Assembly: GCA_963811705.1 (NCBI GenBank)
Contig: CAWESL010000022.1
Location: forward strand, 62,001-126,000
Reading direction: 5' to 3'
Length of the DNA stretch: 64,000 nucleotides
Source: DATJPR01 sp963811705
Lineage (GTDB): Bacteria; Bacteroidota; Ignavibacteria; UBA10030; UBA6906
Of the stretch, positions 35,023-44,023 are shown in pieces. Numbering within the stretch: position 1 is the stretch's first letter; each line of letters begins with the position of its first letter. The position numbers and the translations under genes were made by a program. A model generated the notes under the pieces. The model was not told the DNA's origin. It was given only the letters and a program-made list of their open reading frames with translations, and searched no databases.

Positions 35023-36252
35023 ATGAGTCTTGCACACCGACTCATGTTGACCTTCGCTCTGTCAGGAATCATGGCGGTCGCGGCGTTTGGGGGAGGATTC
35101 CAGCTGAACGAACATGGCGCCCGCGCCATGGCCCAAGCGGGAGCATTTGCAGCCCGTGCCTATGATCCGTCGGCGATGTACTTCAATCCCGCAGGTCTGG
35201 CCTGGCAGGATATGCCCGCGTTCTACGGGGGTGTGACGGCAATCATTCCGACCGTTTCGTTCTACGGACCCCTGCAAAACAATACGAATCAGAAGACCGA
35301 GTCCCCTGCCCAGTTTTTCAATCCCATCAACTTCTACCTGGCGTACCCGGCGTTGGACCGGCTTCACATGGGGGTGAGCGTCAACAACCCCTACGGGTTG
35401 GGAAGCAAATGGCCGGACAATTGGGTGGGTCGATATGTCACAACCAATGTGAACCTTCAGACGTACTTCTTCAACTACTCTCTTTCCTACAAGATCACCG
35501 ACGATTTTGCCGTTGGCGGGGGATTTAGCTACGTCATCGGGAATGTGACGCTTGACCGGGCGGTCGCCATTCCTCTGACGGCTGTCGGTGGAGAGCCGCG
35601 TGCCCATCTCGATCTCTCCGGGACTGCCGCCGGCTGGAACGTCGGAGCCTTATACAAACTCACCCCGGAAATTTCCATCGGCGCCTCGTACCGGAGCTCG
35701 GTCACAATGGATGCGAGCGGAACGGCGGCATTCAATCCCGATTATGCAAACCTGCATCTGCCGCAGGGGGGCGTGACGGCATCCATTACGCTTCCGGCGA
35801 CAGGGTACTTCGGCGTCGCCTACGATGTGACAAAAGACATTCAGGTCGAGGCGGACTATCAGTATATCGGCTGGTCGGCGTACGATCAGCTCGTGTTCAA
35901 ATTCCAGGCGGACGGCTCTTCGGTGGTCCAGCCGAAGAACTACAAGGACACCTACATCCTCCGTATCGGGGGAGAGTATAAATTCAACGAAGACCTGAAG
36001 CTTCGGGCAGGGTACTATTACGATCATAGTCCGGTCGATGCCGCATATGTCGACCCCATGCTCCCCGACGCAAATCGTAATGGCCTCAACGTCGGTTTCG
36101 GTTACAACATCACGAAGAATTTCAACGTGGATGTTGCATACCTCTTCATTCTATTCGACGAGCGGAAGGCTGAAAACACCGTCATCAATTTCGACGGCAC
36201 GTATCACACACGTGTCAACCTGATCGGTGTTGATCTCGGATACACCTTCTAA
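35023..36252 (+). CDS. FadL/TodX-type outer-membrane hydrophobic-substrate channel
   Basis: 409 residues. Signal peptide with AVAAFG, then the FadL hatch signature: FQLNEHGARAMAQAGAFAARAYDPSAMYFNPAGLAW, with the NPA motif. The rest alternates short aromatic strands (DFAVGGGFSYVIGNVTLD, AYDVTKDIQVEADYQYIGW) and ends in Phe (LGYTF), as outer-membrane barrels do. It should pass long-chain fatty acids or aromatic compounds. AGAGGAG precedes the ATG 35023; earlier in-frame codons are not coding-like. It pairs with the GDSL lipoprotein 20 bases downstream. Confidence 0.9.
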   Translation: MSLAHRLMLTFALSGIMAVAAFGGGFQLNEHGARAMAQAGAFAARAYDPSAMYFNPAGLAWQDMPAFYGGVTAIIPTVSFYGPLQNNTNQKTESPAQFFNPINFYLAYPALDRLHMGVSVNNPYGLGSKWPDNWVGRYVTTNVNLQTYFFNYSLSYKITDDFAVGGGFSYVIGNVTLDRAVAIPLTAVGGEPRAHLDLSGTAAGWNVGALYKLTPEISIGASYRSSVTMDASGTAAFNPDYANLHLPQGGVTASITLPATGYFGVAYDVTKDIQVEADYQYIGWSAYDQLVFKFQADGSSVVQPKNYKDTYILRIGGEYKFNEDLKLRAGYYYDHSPVDAAYVDPMLPDANRNGLNVGFGYNITKNFNVDVAYLFILFDERKAENTVINFDGTYHTRVNLIGVDLGYTF

Positions 36253-36272
36253 CCCAGACCTGGAGAATGAGC

Positions 36273-37694
36273 ATGACAACGAATCGAATCCTGGCGGTGT
36301 GTGCCGCCATTGCGATCGCAGCCGCCTCGATCCTGGGCTGCAAAGACAGCGCTCCCTCCGGACCGACTGCCGGACTTGGGACCCTCTCGGTGACCAAGTT
36401 TGTCTCGGTGGGGAACAGCATCACGGCCGGCTATCAATCGAACGGATGGTTTGAGTCCGGGCAAAAATACAGCTTCCCGAACCTGATGTCCCAGCAGCTG
36501 AACGCGAGCGGCGCATCGCTCTCGTTCGTCCAGCCGCTCTGGTCGGATCCGGGCACCCCGATTTCCGGGACGACCATCCCCTCGCGGTACCTGATCCTCA
36601 GCATGGCAGGGCCGGTCATCGGACCGAATCTGACCGCGACGGCAGGCTCGCCGGAAAATCTTACCTACGCCGCCCCGTACAACAATCTGGCGGTCCCGGG
36701 CGCCTTGCTGTACGATTTCTTGAATGCGGTTGATGCCAATACCTGCGCGTCCGCCGTGTTCGCTTCGTCCCCGAACCCGCTCTTCTCAAGCACCCTCCGG
36801 GGCCTCGGGAGCCAGTTCCAGCAAATGCGGGCCCTGCATCCCGACCTCGTAACCTTCTGGCTGGGAAACAACGATATCCTGGGATTTGCCACCAGCGGCG
36901 GTGCCACGATTTCCACCCCGGCATCATTGTTTGCCGGTTTGTATGCTGCGTCGCTTGATTCCCTGCGTGCCGCCGTTGGGGCCAACGCGACCATCGTCGT
37001 GGCCAATATCCCGGATGTCACCTCGATTCCTTTCTTCAAGACGATTCCCGCTCAGGGGCTCGTGCTCTCTGCCGCCGCCGCAACGCAGTTGAACGCGGCG
37101 ACCGGCGGCGTGTTTAATTTCGTTGCCGGCGCGAACGGATTTCTCGCGTATACGGGTGTCGGCACCTCGGGCACGGTAAAGAAACTCACGGCGTCTGACT
37201 TTGTTCTCCTGACGTGCCCTCAGGACTCGCTGATAAAAGCCGGATGGGGATCATTGAAACCCATCCCCGGTCAGTATGTTCTTGACGCCGACGAAGCGGC
37301 ATTTGCACGAAGCCAGGTTGCGGCGTACAACGCCTCGATTGCCAGCCTCGCAGCATCTCACAACGCAATCGTTGTGGACATCAACGCGCTTCTGGCGCAG
37401 ATCGACGCGCAGGGTTATACTCCTCCCGGATCCTCGCTGAAGCTCACCTCCGCGTATGTCTCGGGCGGGGTTTTCAGTCTCGACGGCGTCCATCCAACAC
37501 CGAAGGGGCAGGGCATCATCGCGAACGCTTTCTTGCGGGCGATCAACCTGAAGCTCGGCGGCAGCATTCCGTATATCGACATCAACGGGCTCCCGGGCAT
37601 CCCGGCGCCGCTCTCCAAGTATACCATCGGCGGCAAGGAAGTCCCGTATTTCTCGCCTGATGCCTTCTCGAAAGAGCAGATGCTGCAGTGGTAA
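36273..37694 (+). CDS. SGNH/GDSL hydrolase-family lipoprotein
   Basis: 473 residues. Lipobox ASILGC near residue 20 makes it a lipoprotein. The GDSL block is GNSITAGYQ (nucleophile Ser), the Asn block is WLGNNDILG, and the C-terminal D-x-x-H is DGVHPTPKG, so all SGNH catalytic residues are present. It likely cleaves esters at the outer membrane, supplying fatty acids to the FadL protein encoded 20 bases upstream (inference from context). ATG 36273 is favoured by GGAG spacing; ATG 36267 is two codons earlier. Confidence 0.88.
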   Translation: MTTNRILAVCAAIAIAAASILGCKDSAPSGPTAGLGTLSVTKFVSVGNSITAGYQSNGWFESGQKYSFPNLMSQQLNASGASLSFVQPLWSDPGTPISGTTIPSRYLILSMAGPVIGPNLTATAGSPENLTYAAPYNNLAVPGALLYDFLNAVDANTCASAVFASSPNPLFSSTLRGLGSQFQQMRALHPDLVTFWLGNNDILGFATSGGATISTPASLFAGLYAASLDSLRAAVGANATIVVANIPDVTSIPFFKTIPAQGLVLSAAAATQLNAATGGVFNFVAGANGFLAYTGVGTSGTVKKLTASDFVLLTCPQDSLIKAGWGSLKPIPGQYVLDADEAAFARSQVAAYNASIASLAASHNAIVVDINALLAQIDAQGYTPPGSSLKLTSAYVSGGVFSLDGVHPTPKGQGIIANAFLRAINLKLGGSIPYIDINGLPGIPAPLSKYTIGGKEVPYFSPDAFSKEQMLQW

Positions 37695-37720
37695 GCTTTT
37701 TAGGCCGAACCAAAATCAGC

Positions 37721-37753
37721 AAAGGGTCATCGGGGAATCCCCGGTGACCCTTT
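37721..37753 (+). terminator. Intrinsic terminator after the lipoprotein gene
   Basis: AAAGGGTCATCGGGG (37721-37735) pairs with CCCCGGTGACCCTTT (37739-37753) with one T-G wobble and a 3-base loop, followed by GTTGT. It ends the FadL/lipoprotein transcript. Confidence 0.85.
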
Positions 37754-37847
37754 GTTGTAATGGTCTGTTAAGGAGCTACCCGCTTGACCGAAACAGCTGG
37801 GCAAGCATCCCTTGGTCCTGCGACGAACAGCTTGTACCAGTGCTCAC

Positions 37848-37955
37848 TTATTTGATCAGCGTCATCTTCCGAACCGCTGTAAATCCCCCGCAATTCCGTT
37901 TGTCAAGGGAAACAGCTCGATGTCGCAATTTCTTAACACACTCATGTGCAATCAT
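37848..37955 (-). pseudogene. Possible relic of a type IX secretion C-terminal signal
   Basis: This is the only readable item in the 37754-38057 space. A 35-codon minus-strand frame ends GGFTAVRKMTLIK before TAA. Type A T9SS sorting domains commonly end in a strand with a K-K/R-M-x-L-x-K pattern. Nothing upstream resembles a cargo protein, and a stop (TAG) lies ten codons before the first ATG of this frame. It could be a decayed gene end or chance. Confidence 0.25.
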
Positions 37956-38057
37956 CGATGTCAAACACGAACAATCCTGAGACTATGCATCAGGATTTGA
38001 CAAGTATCGAACGTTTCGTATGCGCCGACTCACTCATGCACGGCAGTGCCAACAAAA

Positions 38058-38085
38058 AAAAGGGTGCCTTCCGAGGCACCCTTTT
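38058..38085 (-). terminator. Intrinsic terminator of the galactose/wecE operon
   Basis: AAAAGGGTGCC (38058-38068) pairs with GGCACCCTTTT (38075-38085) around TTCCGA. On the minus strand it ends in a run of T and sits just after the wecE stop. Confidence 0.88.
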
Positions 38086-38108
38086 CATTTCGCGAGTTCG
38101 CCTTCGCC

Positions 38109-39242
38109 TTAGCCGAAGAATTTCTTGACGGCGGAGACCACTCGTTCTTGTTCCCCTTCCGTAAGATCATTGAAGAACGGAAGACGGAGCAACCGGTCGC
38201 TGACACTTTCTGTTACGGGGCACATGCCCTCCTTCCCTCCGAACGTCCTCCCCATGTCCGACAGATGCAACGGCAGATAGTGGAAGACCGCCTGAACGCC
38301 GGCCGATTTCAGGTGGGCGATCAACGCCTGCCGGCGTTCCAGGGTTGGAACAAGGATGTAATAGAGATGATAGGGCTGCTCGCATCCCGGAGGCACCGTC
38401 GGAAGCTGCACCCCGTGCTCCTCGGCCCACCCGTCGAGGTGGTGCTGGTAGTATTCCCAGACCTTCCTCCGCTTCGCCTGAATCACATCCCGCTTTTCCA
38501 GTTGCGCGAGGAGAAATGCCGCGATGAGTTCTGACGGCAGATAGCTCGAGCCGACGTCGACCCAGGTGTATTTGTCGACCTGACCCCGGAAGAACCTGCT
38601 TCGATTCGTCCCCTTCTCCCGGATGATCTCGGCGCGCTCGAAATAGCGCGGGTCGTTGATGACGAGCGCACCCCCTTCTCCACAGATAATATTTTTCGTC
38701 TCGTGGAAACTCTGTGTTGCAAGTCCGCCGAAGGTCCCAAGCGTTTTTCCATACCCTCGCGCAAACAGTCCATGCGCGTTGTCTTCGATCACCTCGAGCC
38801 GATGCCGTGCTGCGATCTCCATGATACGATCCATCGCGCAGGACACGCCCGCGTAATGGACGGGCACGATTGCTCGCGTGCGGGGAGTGATCAACGGATC
38901 GAGCCGCGTCTCGTCGATATTCAGCGTATCGGGCCGGATGTCCGCGAAGACCGGCCTGGCGCCCCGGAGGACAAACGCGTTCAGCGTACTGACAAAGGTG
39001 AACGACGGGACGATGATCTCATCCCCCGGTTGCAGATCAAGAAGCAACGCCGCCATCTCGAGAGCATGGGTACAGGACGTCGTCAGGAGGACCTTCTTCG
39101 CCCCGAGGATCTCCTCCAGGAGGGCGTTGCAGCGCCTGGTAAACGATCCGTCTCCGGCGAGATGTCCGCTGAGGGCGGATTCACGTAGATAGACAAGCTC
39201 GTCGCCGACGATCGCCGGCTTGTTGAACGGTATGGAAGTCAT
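38109..39242 (-). CDS. wecE: dTDP-4-amino-4,6-dideoxygalactose transaminase (WecE/RffA type)
   Basis: 377-residue DegT-family PLP aminotransferase. It tracks E. coli WecE closely from end to end: PFNKP, DGSFTRRC, SCTHALEMAALLL, VPVHYAGV, SFHETKN with the PLP lysine Lys183, EKGTNRS and VDKYTWVDVGSSYLPS. It aminates dTDP-4-keto-6-deoxy-D-glucose to dTDP-Fuc4N for surface glycans. Its ATG (39242) overlaps the galactokinase stop as ATGA. No other dTDP-sugar gene is in the window, so partners must lie elsewhere. Confidence 0.92.
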   Translation of the reverse strand: MTSIPFNKPAIVGDELVYLRESALSGHLAGDGSFTRRCNALLEEILGAKKVLLTTSCTHALEMAALLLDLQPGDEIIVPSFTFVSTLNAFVLRGARPVFADIRPDTLNIDETRLDPLITPRTRAIVPVHYAGVSCAMDRIMEIAARHRLEVIEDNAHGLFARGYGKTLGTFGGLATQSFHETKNIICGEGGALVINDPRYFERAEIIREKGTNRSRFFRGQVDKYTWVDVGSSYLPSELIAAFLLAQLEKRDVIQAKRRKVWEYYQHHLDGWAEEHGVQLPTVPPGCEQPYHLYYILVPTLERRQALIAHLKSAGVQAVFHYLPLHLSDMGRTFGGKEGMCPVTESVSDRLLRLPFFNDLTEGEQERVVSAVKKFFG

Positions 39243-40399
39243 GCGGATTGAATCACCGAAGTGCCATTGGAAATCGTACAAACATGCAGGTTCATTTCGC
39301 GACCAGTCGCATCGCGGTACGCCTCCGGGATCTCCATGGCAAATTCTTCCACGCAGTCTTCCCGGACGAGATTGATCGTGCATCCTCCAAACCCGCCCCC
39401 CATCAGTCGCGCGCCGAGGACGCCATCCACTGCCAGAGCGGCGTCGACCAGAGTATCGAGCTCTCTGCAACTCACCTGATACTGGTCGCGCAGTCCTGCG
39501 TGCGACTTCACGAGAAGCTCGCCGAAGCGTTCGACGTCGTTCCCGGCGAGCGCCTTCGACGCCTCGAGGACGCGGGCATTTTCTTCAACGACATAGGTGC
39601 AGCGTTGAAAGACCACCGGATCGAATTCGGATTGCATCGAACCGAGCATTTCGAGCGATGCGTCCCGCAATGCCCGGACATCGGGGAAGGAACGCCGAAG
39701 GACCTCCACGCCCTCTTCACACTGTTTGCGCCGGACATTATATTCGGAGCTTCCCAGTTCGTGGTGGACGAGGGAATCGCAGAGAAGTATCTTGAGGTCG
39801 GTTCGCGCAAAGGGGATTTCGCGCATCTCGAGCGAGCGGCAGTCGAGATTCAAGAGGACGTGTTCGCGGCCGAACAGGTTCGCGATCTGGTCCATGATCC
39901 CGCACCGGACGCCGACGAATTCATTTTCCGCCTTCTGACAGATCCGTGCCATCGTCAGGCGGTCGATCCCGAGATTGTACAGTGCATCGAGAACGGTCAG
40001 GAATCCGGCTTCCAGGGCTGCCGAGGAGGACATTCCGGCGCCGATCGGGATCGATCCGCCGAAGGCGAGATCCACACCGCCAGTTTTGTACCCCTGCTTT
40101 TCCGCCTGGTCCACCACTCCCAGAAGATAATCCGGCCAGCCGAGAGAAGAATGCGACAGGGTATCAAACGACCCCGTCTCTTCCTGGTGCAGGTCCACGG
40201 CAACGAAGTGGAACAGCCGGTCCTTCCTCGGAGCGGCGGCGAAATAGAGGGCCTTGTCGATGGCCGCGGGGAGGACGAATCCGTCGTTGTAGTCGGTGTG
40301 TTCGCCGATGAGGTTGATGCGTCCCGGTGATCGCACCACGAGCGGTTTCCCCTGAAAATGCCGCCCGAATGCGGCGACAATCGGCTCGGCGCCCCTCAT
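39239..40399 (-). CDS. galK: Galactokinase
   Basis: 386-residue GHMP kinase. The galactokinase signature GRINLIGEHTDYNDG and the ATP loop PIGAGMSSSAALE are both present, with MGGGFGGCTI near the C-terminus. It phosphorylates galactose to galactose-1-phosphate. Start 40399 overlaps the small membrane-protein stop as ATGA. The upstream SSS transporter probably imports the sugar. No galT or galE is nearby. Confidence 0.95.
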   Translation of the reverse strand: MRGAEPIVAAFGRHFQGKPLVVRSPGRINLIGEHTDYNDGFVLPAAIDKALYFAAAPRKDRLFHFVAVDLHQEETGSFDTLSHSSLGWPDYLLGVVDQAEKQGYKTGGVDLAFGGSIPIGAGMSSSAALEAGFLTVLDALYNLGIDRLTMARICQKAENEFVGVRCGIMDQIANLFGREHVLLNLDCRSLEMREIPFARTDLKILLCDSLVHHELGSSEYNVRRKQCEEGVEVLRRSFPDVRALRDASLEMLGSMQSEFDPVVFQRCTYVVEENARVLEASKALAGNDVERFGELLVKSHAGLRDQYQVSCRELDTLVDAALAVDGVLGARLMGGGFGGCTINLVREDCVEEFAMEIPEAYRDATGREMNLHVCTISNGTSVIQSA

Positions 40400-40617
40400 C
40401 GTACGCTCCGGCGAGCCCCGAAGTAGAAGATCGCACCGGCGACCATCATGATCAGGCCCCACCACAAATCCGGATGCAACGAGAAAAGAACGGGAGGGTT
40501 TGCGGGCGGGTCGATGAAATGATAGATCCCGCTCGCAGCAATCACGACGCCGATCGTCATAAGGAGAAGACCGACAAGGTACCAGATGGACTTCATTTCT
40601 GAGGAGGATGTCGTCAT
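40396..40617 (-). CDS. Small two-helix membrane protein
   Basis: 73 residues with two hydrophobic helices (about 12-32 and 49-67) separated by a Pro-rich loop (DPPANPPVLF). I do not recognise a family. It sits 5 bases after the SSS transporter stop and overlaps galK by 4 bases, so it is part of the same translational chain. It could be an accessory of the transporter; this is inference from position only. Confidence 0.7.
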   Translation of the reverse strand: MTTSSSEMKSIWYLVGLLLMTIGVVIAASGIYHFIDPPANPPVLFSLHPDLWWGLIMMVAGAIFYFGARRSVR

Positions 40618-40622
40618 GGCCG

Positions 40623-42284
40623 TTACCAGAACAGGATATTGAGAACGATGAAAATCACGATCGCAATCATTGCAATGAACGCCGGTCGTCGGTACACCGG
40701 GATATTCCCCTGGTCAGGCATCGGGGTCAGCCCCTTCACGAGCCCGACAAGTTCTTCGTCGGGCTTTTTCTTGGTGAACAGACTGATGACAATTGTCGAG
40801 CCGAAACAGATCAGCCATGCCCACCATGCCCGCCAGAAATTCGCCGCCATATCGCTCGTCGTCGATGAGAGCGTGAGCGATGCGGGATCAATCCACTGGA
40901 ACTTCACGGCGAGGAACAGTGTAAATGACGAGCCCATCCCCGCAAGCAAGCCCCAAAACGCCCCGGCAGGGGTGATCCATCGAACGAACATCCCGAGCAG
41001 CATCGTCGCGAACAGCGGTGCGTTGACCCATGAGAAAATCGCCTGCATGTAATCCATGATGCTCGGGAAGCTCTTCGCCCAGTATGCAGTGATCAGGCTG
41101 AGGAAGACACCGACCACGGTCGCAACTCTTCCCATCCAGAGCAAGTTGCTGTCGGACGCGTCCTTCTTGATGACGGAGCGATAGATGTCGTACGTCCAGA
41201 CAGTGTTGAAGGCGCTGATGTTTCCCGCCTGGCCCGCCATGAATCCGGCAAGGAGCGCCGTGACGCCCAACCCGATGAGCCCGTTGGGATAATATCGTGC
41301 GATGAGAAGCGGAAGGGCAGAGTCGTAATTGATGTGCCCTCCGTCATGAAGCAGGGCGAACCCGGACGAGGGATTCTGGGAGAGCACCAGTGCCACCAAT
41401 CCGGGAACGATCACGAGGAACGGGATCCCCATTTTGAAGAACGACGCGGTGATCGGGGTCATCCGCGCCGACCGGAGGTCCTTCGCGGAAAAGGCGCGTT
41501 GCACCACAAGGAAGTCCGTCGTCCAATAGCCGAATGAGAGGACGAATCCGAGACCGAGAACGATCCCTCCCCACGACACCATCATGCCATTGTCTGCCGG
41601 ATTGCCGGACGTTGACCAGAGGGTGCCGAACGCGTGCGGCACTTCCGCCATGAGCCGGTTCAGCCCTCCTACCTCAGCGAGGCCCAACGCCGCTACCAGG
41701 AACAATCCAAACCAGATCAGGAAGAACTGTATGATTTCCGTGAAGATGGCGGACATGAGGCCGCTCAGCGTGACGTAGAGGCCGACGGTTGCGGCCGAGA
41801 CCCACATGCTGAGATCCCAGTGCCAGCCGAGAAACGTGTGGAGGACGAGTGCCATCGCATACAGGTTGATCCCCGAGACCAGCAGCGTCATGACGGCGAA
41901 GGCGAAGCCATTCAGGACACGGGTCTTCTCGTCAAACCGGAGCTTGAGGTATCCCGGGACGGAGTGGATTTTGCTGCTGAAGTAAAACGGCATCATAAAG
42001 ATGCCGAGGAAGAGCATCGCCGGGATGGCCCCGATCCAGTAGAAATGTGCCACGTACATGCCGTACTTAAATGTGTTCCCGGTCATTCCGAGCAATTCCA
42101 GCGCGCCGAGATTCGCGGACAGGAACGCCAGGCCGGCAACCCAGGAACTGTTCTTCCTCCCTGCCATGAAGAAGTCTTCCTGACTCTTCGTGAACTTCTT
42201 CAAGTAGACACCGATTCCGAGAACAAAGCCGAAGTAGATGGCGATGATCAGCCAATCGACGAAGGACAAGTGTATGGTGGACAT
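40623..42284 (-). CDS. Sodium:solute symporter (SGLT-like), likely galactose importer
   Basis: 553 residues with about 14 membrane helices. Typical SSS-family features: FGFVLGIGVYLKKFTKSQEDFFMAGR in helix 1, SANLGALELLGM (glucose/galactose symporter-like), YLKLRFDEKTRVLN, and a GHINYD loop. It should use the sodium gradient to import a sugar into the cytosol. Coupling to galK through two tight junctions supports galactose. It is the first gene of the operon; no clear promoter could be identified upstream. Confidence 0.88.
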   Translation of the reverse strand: MSTIHLSFVDWLIIAIYFGFVLGIGVYLKKFTKSQEDFFMAGRKNSSWVAGLAFLSANLGALELLGMTGNTFKYGMYVAHFYWIGAIPAMLFLGIFMMPFYFSSKIHSVPGYLKLRFDEKTRVLNGFAFAVMTLLVSGINLYAMALVLHTFLGWHWDLSMWVSAATVGLYVTLSGLMSAIFTEIIQFFLIWFGLFLVAALGLAEVGGLNRLMAEVPHAFGTLWSTSGNPADNGMMVSWGGIVLGLGFVLSFGYWTTDFLVVQRAFSAKDLRSARMTPITASFFKMGIPFLVIVPGLVALVLSQNPSSGFALLHDGGHINYDSALPLLIARYYPNGLIGLGVTALLAGFMAGQAGNISAFNTVWTYDIYRSVIKKDASDSNLLWMGRVATVVGVFLSLITAYWAKSFPSIMDYMQAIFSWVNAPLFATMLLGMFVRWITPAGAFWGLLAGMGSSFTLFLAVKFQWIDPASLTLSSTTSDMAANFWRAWWAWLICFGSTIVISLFTKKKPDEELVGLVKGLTPMPDQGNIPVYRRPAFIAMIAIVIFIVLNILFW

Positions 42285-42712
42285 AGATCTCTGTCGGAGG
42301 ATCGCAGGATGGCGAAACCTGCCCCGGAGGCGAAAACCAGACCCAAAGGGAAATTACCATCGGGAGGGACGTGGGTTCGGCTTCTGAGAGCAGATGGACG
42401 AGAAGAAAAGCAGCCCAATAGTAATACTTCAAAATCGAAAATGCAAACGATTGCAGAAGGAATTATCAATGCCTGTCTTCTAATCTGCGTGTCGTCGTTT
42501 CCGACACGAATGTCGTCAATTCCCACAAACTCTGGATGCCGGTTCAAATTCCTCTTCCCGGAGAACTTTTTCAACCTGTTGGAAACAAATGGATTGGACG
42601 GATTGGAATGGAATGATCGTCCTCCGGGCACGCTACGTGCACTCCATGGTCCGGGATCCGCAATATGCGGGATCTTCCTACTGAGATATCACTTCTCGAA
42701 AGGGGTCCAACA
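42285..42712. other. 428-bp intergenic region between divergent units
   Basis: Separates the SSS/galK operon from the redox locus. It holds a weak 7-bp periodic stretch (ATGGATT, GGACGGA, TTGGAAT, about 42579-42613) and an imperfect hairpin GATCCGCA/TGCGGGATC near 42653-42672. An AT-richer patch at 42415-42470 may carry promoter elements but no convincing -35/-10 pair. I see no gene. Confidence 0.5.
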
Positions 42713-42988
42713 GTGATTACCAACGACTTTGAAACCTTCTGGCTGACGGCGACGAACGTCGTACTCGGTCTGGTGACTCTTGTCTGCTTTATCGTCCTCG
42801 CCCACGGACTGTTTCTTGAACTGAAAACGCGCCTGGCAACGCGACGTGCCCGGCTGGCGGTCACTTCCGACGATCACGCTTTCGTCGTGCCGATGCTCGG
42901 CGTGACCATGGCCGACGGCGGAGAACGGGTCGACAAGAAATCGACCGTTCCGACCAATGGCGAACACAAGAACGGAAATCCAGCGTAA
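42713..42988 (+). CDS. Small single-span membrane protein of the redox locus
   Basis: 91 residues from GTG 42713, which has AAGGGG upstream. One strong membrane helix (about residues 10-32, VVLGLVTLVCFIVLAHGLF) precedes a short basic segment and a hydrophilic tail (KKSTVPTNGEHKNGNPA). I do not recognise it. It is the first gene of the plus-strand redox locus and may anchor or assemble the complex. An in-frame codon 16 triplets earlier is open but lacks an RBS. Confidence 0.6.
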   Translation: MITNDFETFWLTATNVVLGLVTLVCFIVLAHGLFLELKTRLATRRARLAVTSDDHAFVVPMLGVTMADGGERVDKKSTVPTNGEHKNGNPA

Positions 42989-43095
42989 GCATCAATGCCC
43001 ACTGTGTCCCCCCTCATGGAATTACGGAGTCGGGAAGCGCAAATGTTCAGGGACACGATTTCCAGGACAATTCCACGAAACGTTCGGAGCGAGCC

Positions 43096-44022
43096 ATGAG
43101 GTGTCCATTTCTTCGCGAGGCGCAGGTGAAGTCGTGCCAGGCCTCGACCATCAGGAAACAAATCGTGCGATCGGCGACGACGCTCAATGATGAACGCTGC
43201 GTGTCTGCAGAGTATGTCCACTGCGCCGCGGTCAAGCAATTGCACGAGGAACTCCCGTCGCAGACCCGCTGCCCGTTTCTTCAGGAGTCGCTCGTCCAAT
43301 ACTGTTCTGCTGCACCGATCGCAAAGTATATCCCATACAGCGATTCGACGCTCTCACGTTGCGGCGGGAGCCGGCACCGCTATTGTGATGTATTCCTCTC
43401 GGTGGCGCGTCCCTTGGGCGGGAAGACCGACCGGGCTCAGAGCGACGACGACGTCGCGATTCCCGACAACCTGTGCTATACGCGCAATCACCTCTGGATC
43501 GACCTTCACGACGACAATTCGTTCCAGATCGGGATTGACGCTCTGCTGGCGCGTGTCCTCGGCGAAATCGACTGTGTCACGTATTTGCCGCAAAAAGGTG
43601 CGGCGCTCCCGACCGTGGTCATGTCCGTCTACGGCCAGGACTATCACCTCGTCTTTCCCCTCCTCCTCAGGGCGAACGGGTTCAACACCAATCTTCGGAT
43701 CAATCCGGCGCGGATTGTCCGTGACCCGTACGGCCTCGGTTGGGTGTTGGAAGGGACCGATGCCAGCCCGTTTGATCAAGACCTCCTGGCTTCCGACGCG
43801 GCGATCATGGATGCCCGCGCGGCACGCGCCTGGGCGCGCGCCGACCTGCAGCGGATTTCCGCGCTCGTCCACGAATATGCGGGGAACCAGGACCACCGCG
43901 GTGTCCAGGTCCTGAACGACGGAGGGACGGTGGGAAACGACGTCATGAAATTTCTCCCGCGCGAAGAAGCGCTGCAACTGTTCAATGAATTCTTTTCATC
44001 CTTTGCAAGCCACAGGAGTTAG
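43096..44022 (+). CDS. Cysteine-repeat protein with lysine-less GcvH-like domain
   Basis: 308 residues. The N-terminus is an internal duplication: RCPFL.E..V..C at residues 2-14 and 58-70, with Cys at 3, 14, 35, 43 and again at 59, 70, 89, 97 (C-x10-C-x18-20-C-x7-C). Residues about 127-225 have the glycine-cleavage H-protein pattern (NHLWIDLHDDNSFQIGID, LLARVLGEI), but the lipoyl Lys position is Tyr179 (MSVYG), so lipoylation is impossible there. A helical C-terminus ends it. The cysteines may bind iron-sulfur clusters or metal. No signal peptide is visible, so it is probably cytosolic. The cytochrome start follows by one base. Confidence 0.65.
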   Translation: MRCPFLREAQVKSCQASTIRKQIVRSATTLNDERCVSAEYVHCAAVKQLHEELPSQTRCPFLQESLVQYCSAAPIAKYIPYSDSTLSRCGGSRHRYCDVFLSVARPLGGKTDRAQSDDDVAIPDNLCYTRNHLWIDLHDDNSFQIGIDALLARVLGEIDCVTYLPQKGAALPTVVMSVYGQDYHLVFPLLLRANGFNTNLRINPARIVRDPYGLGWVLEGTDASPFDQDLLASDAAIMDARAARAWARADLQRISALVHEYAGNQDHRGVQVLNDGGTVGNDVMKFLPREEALQLFNEFFSSFASHRS

Positions 44023-44023
44023 A

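Noticed and set aside
39248..40330. A 360-codon plus-strand frame opposite galK
   Set aside because: The galactokinase signatures on the minus strand are unambiguous; the opposite frame is a shadow.
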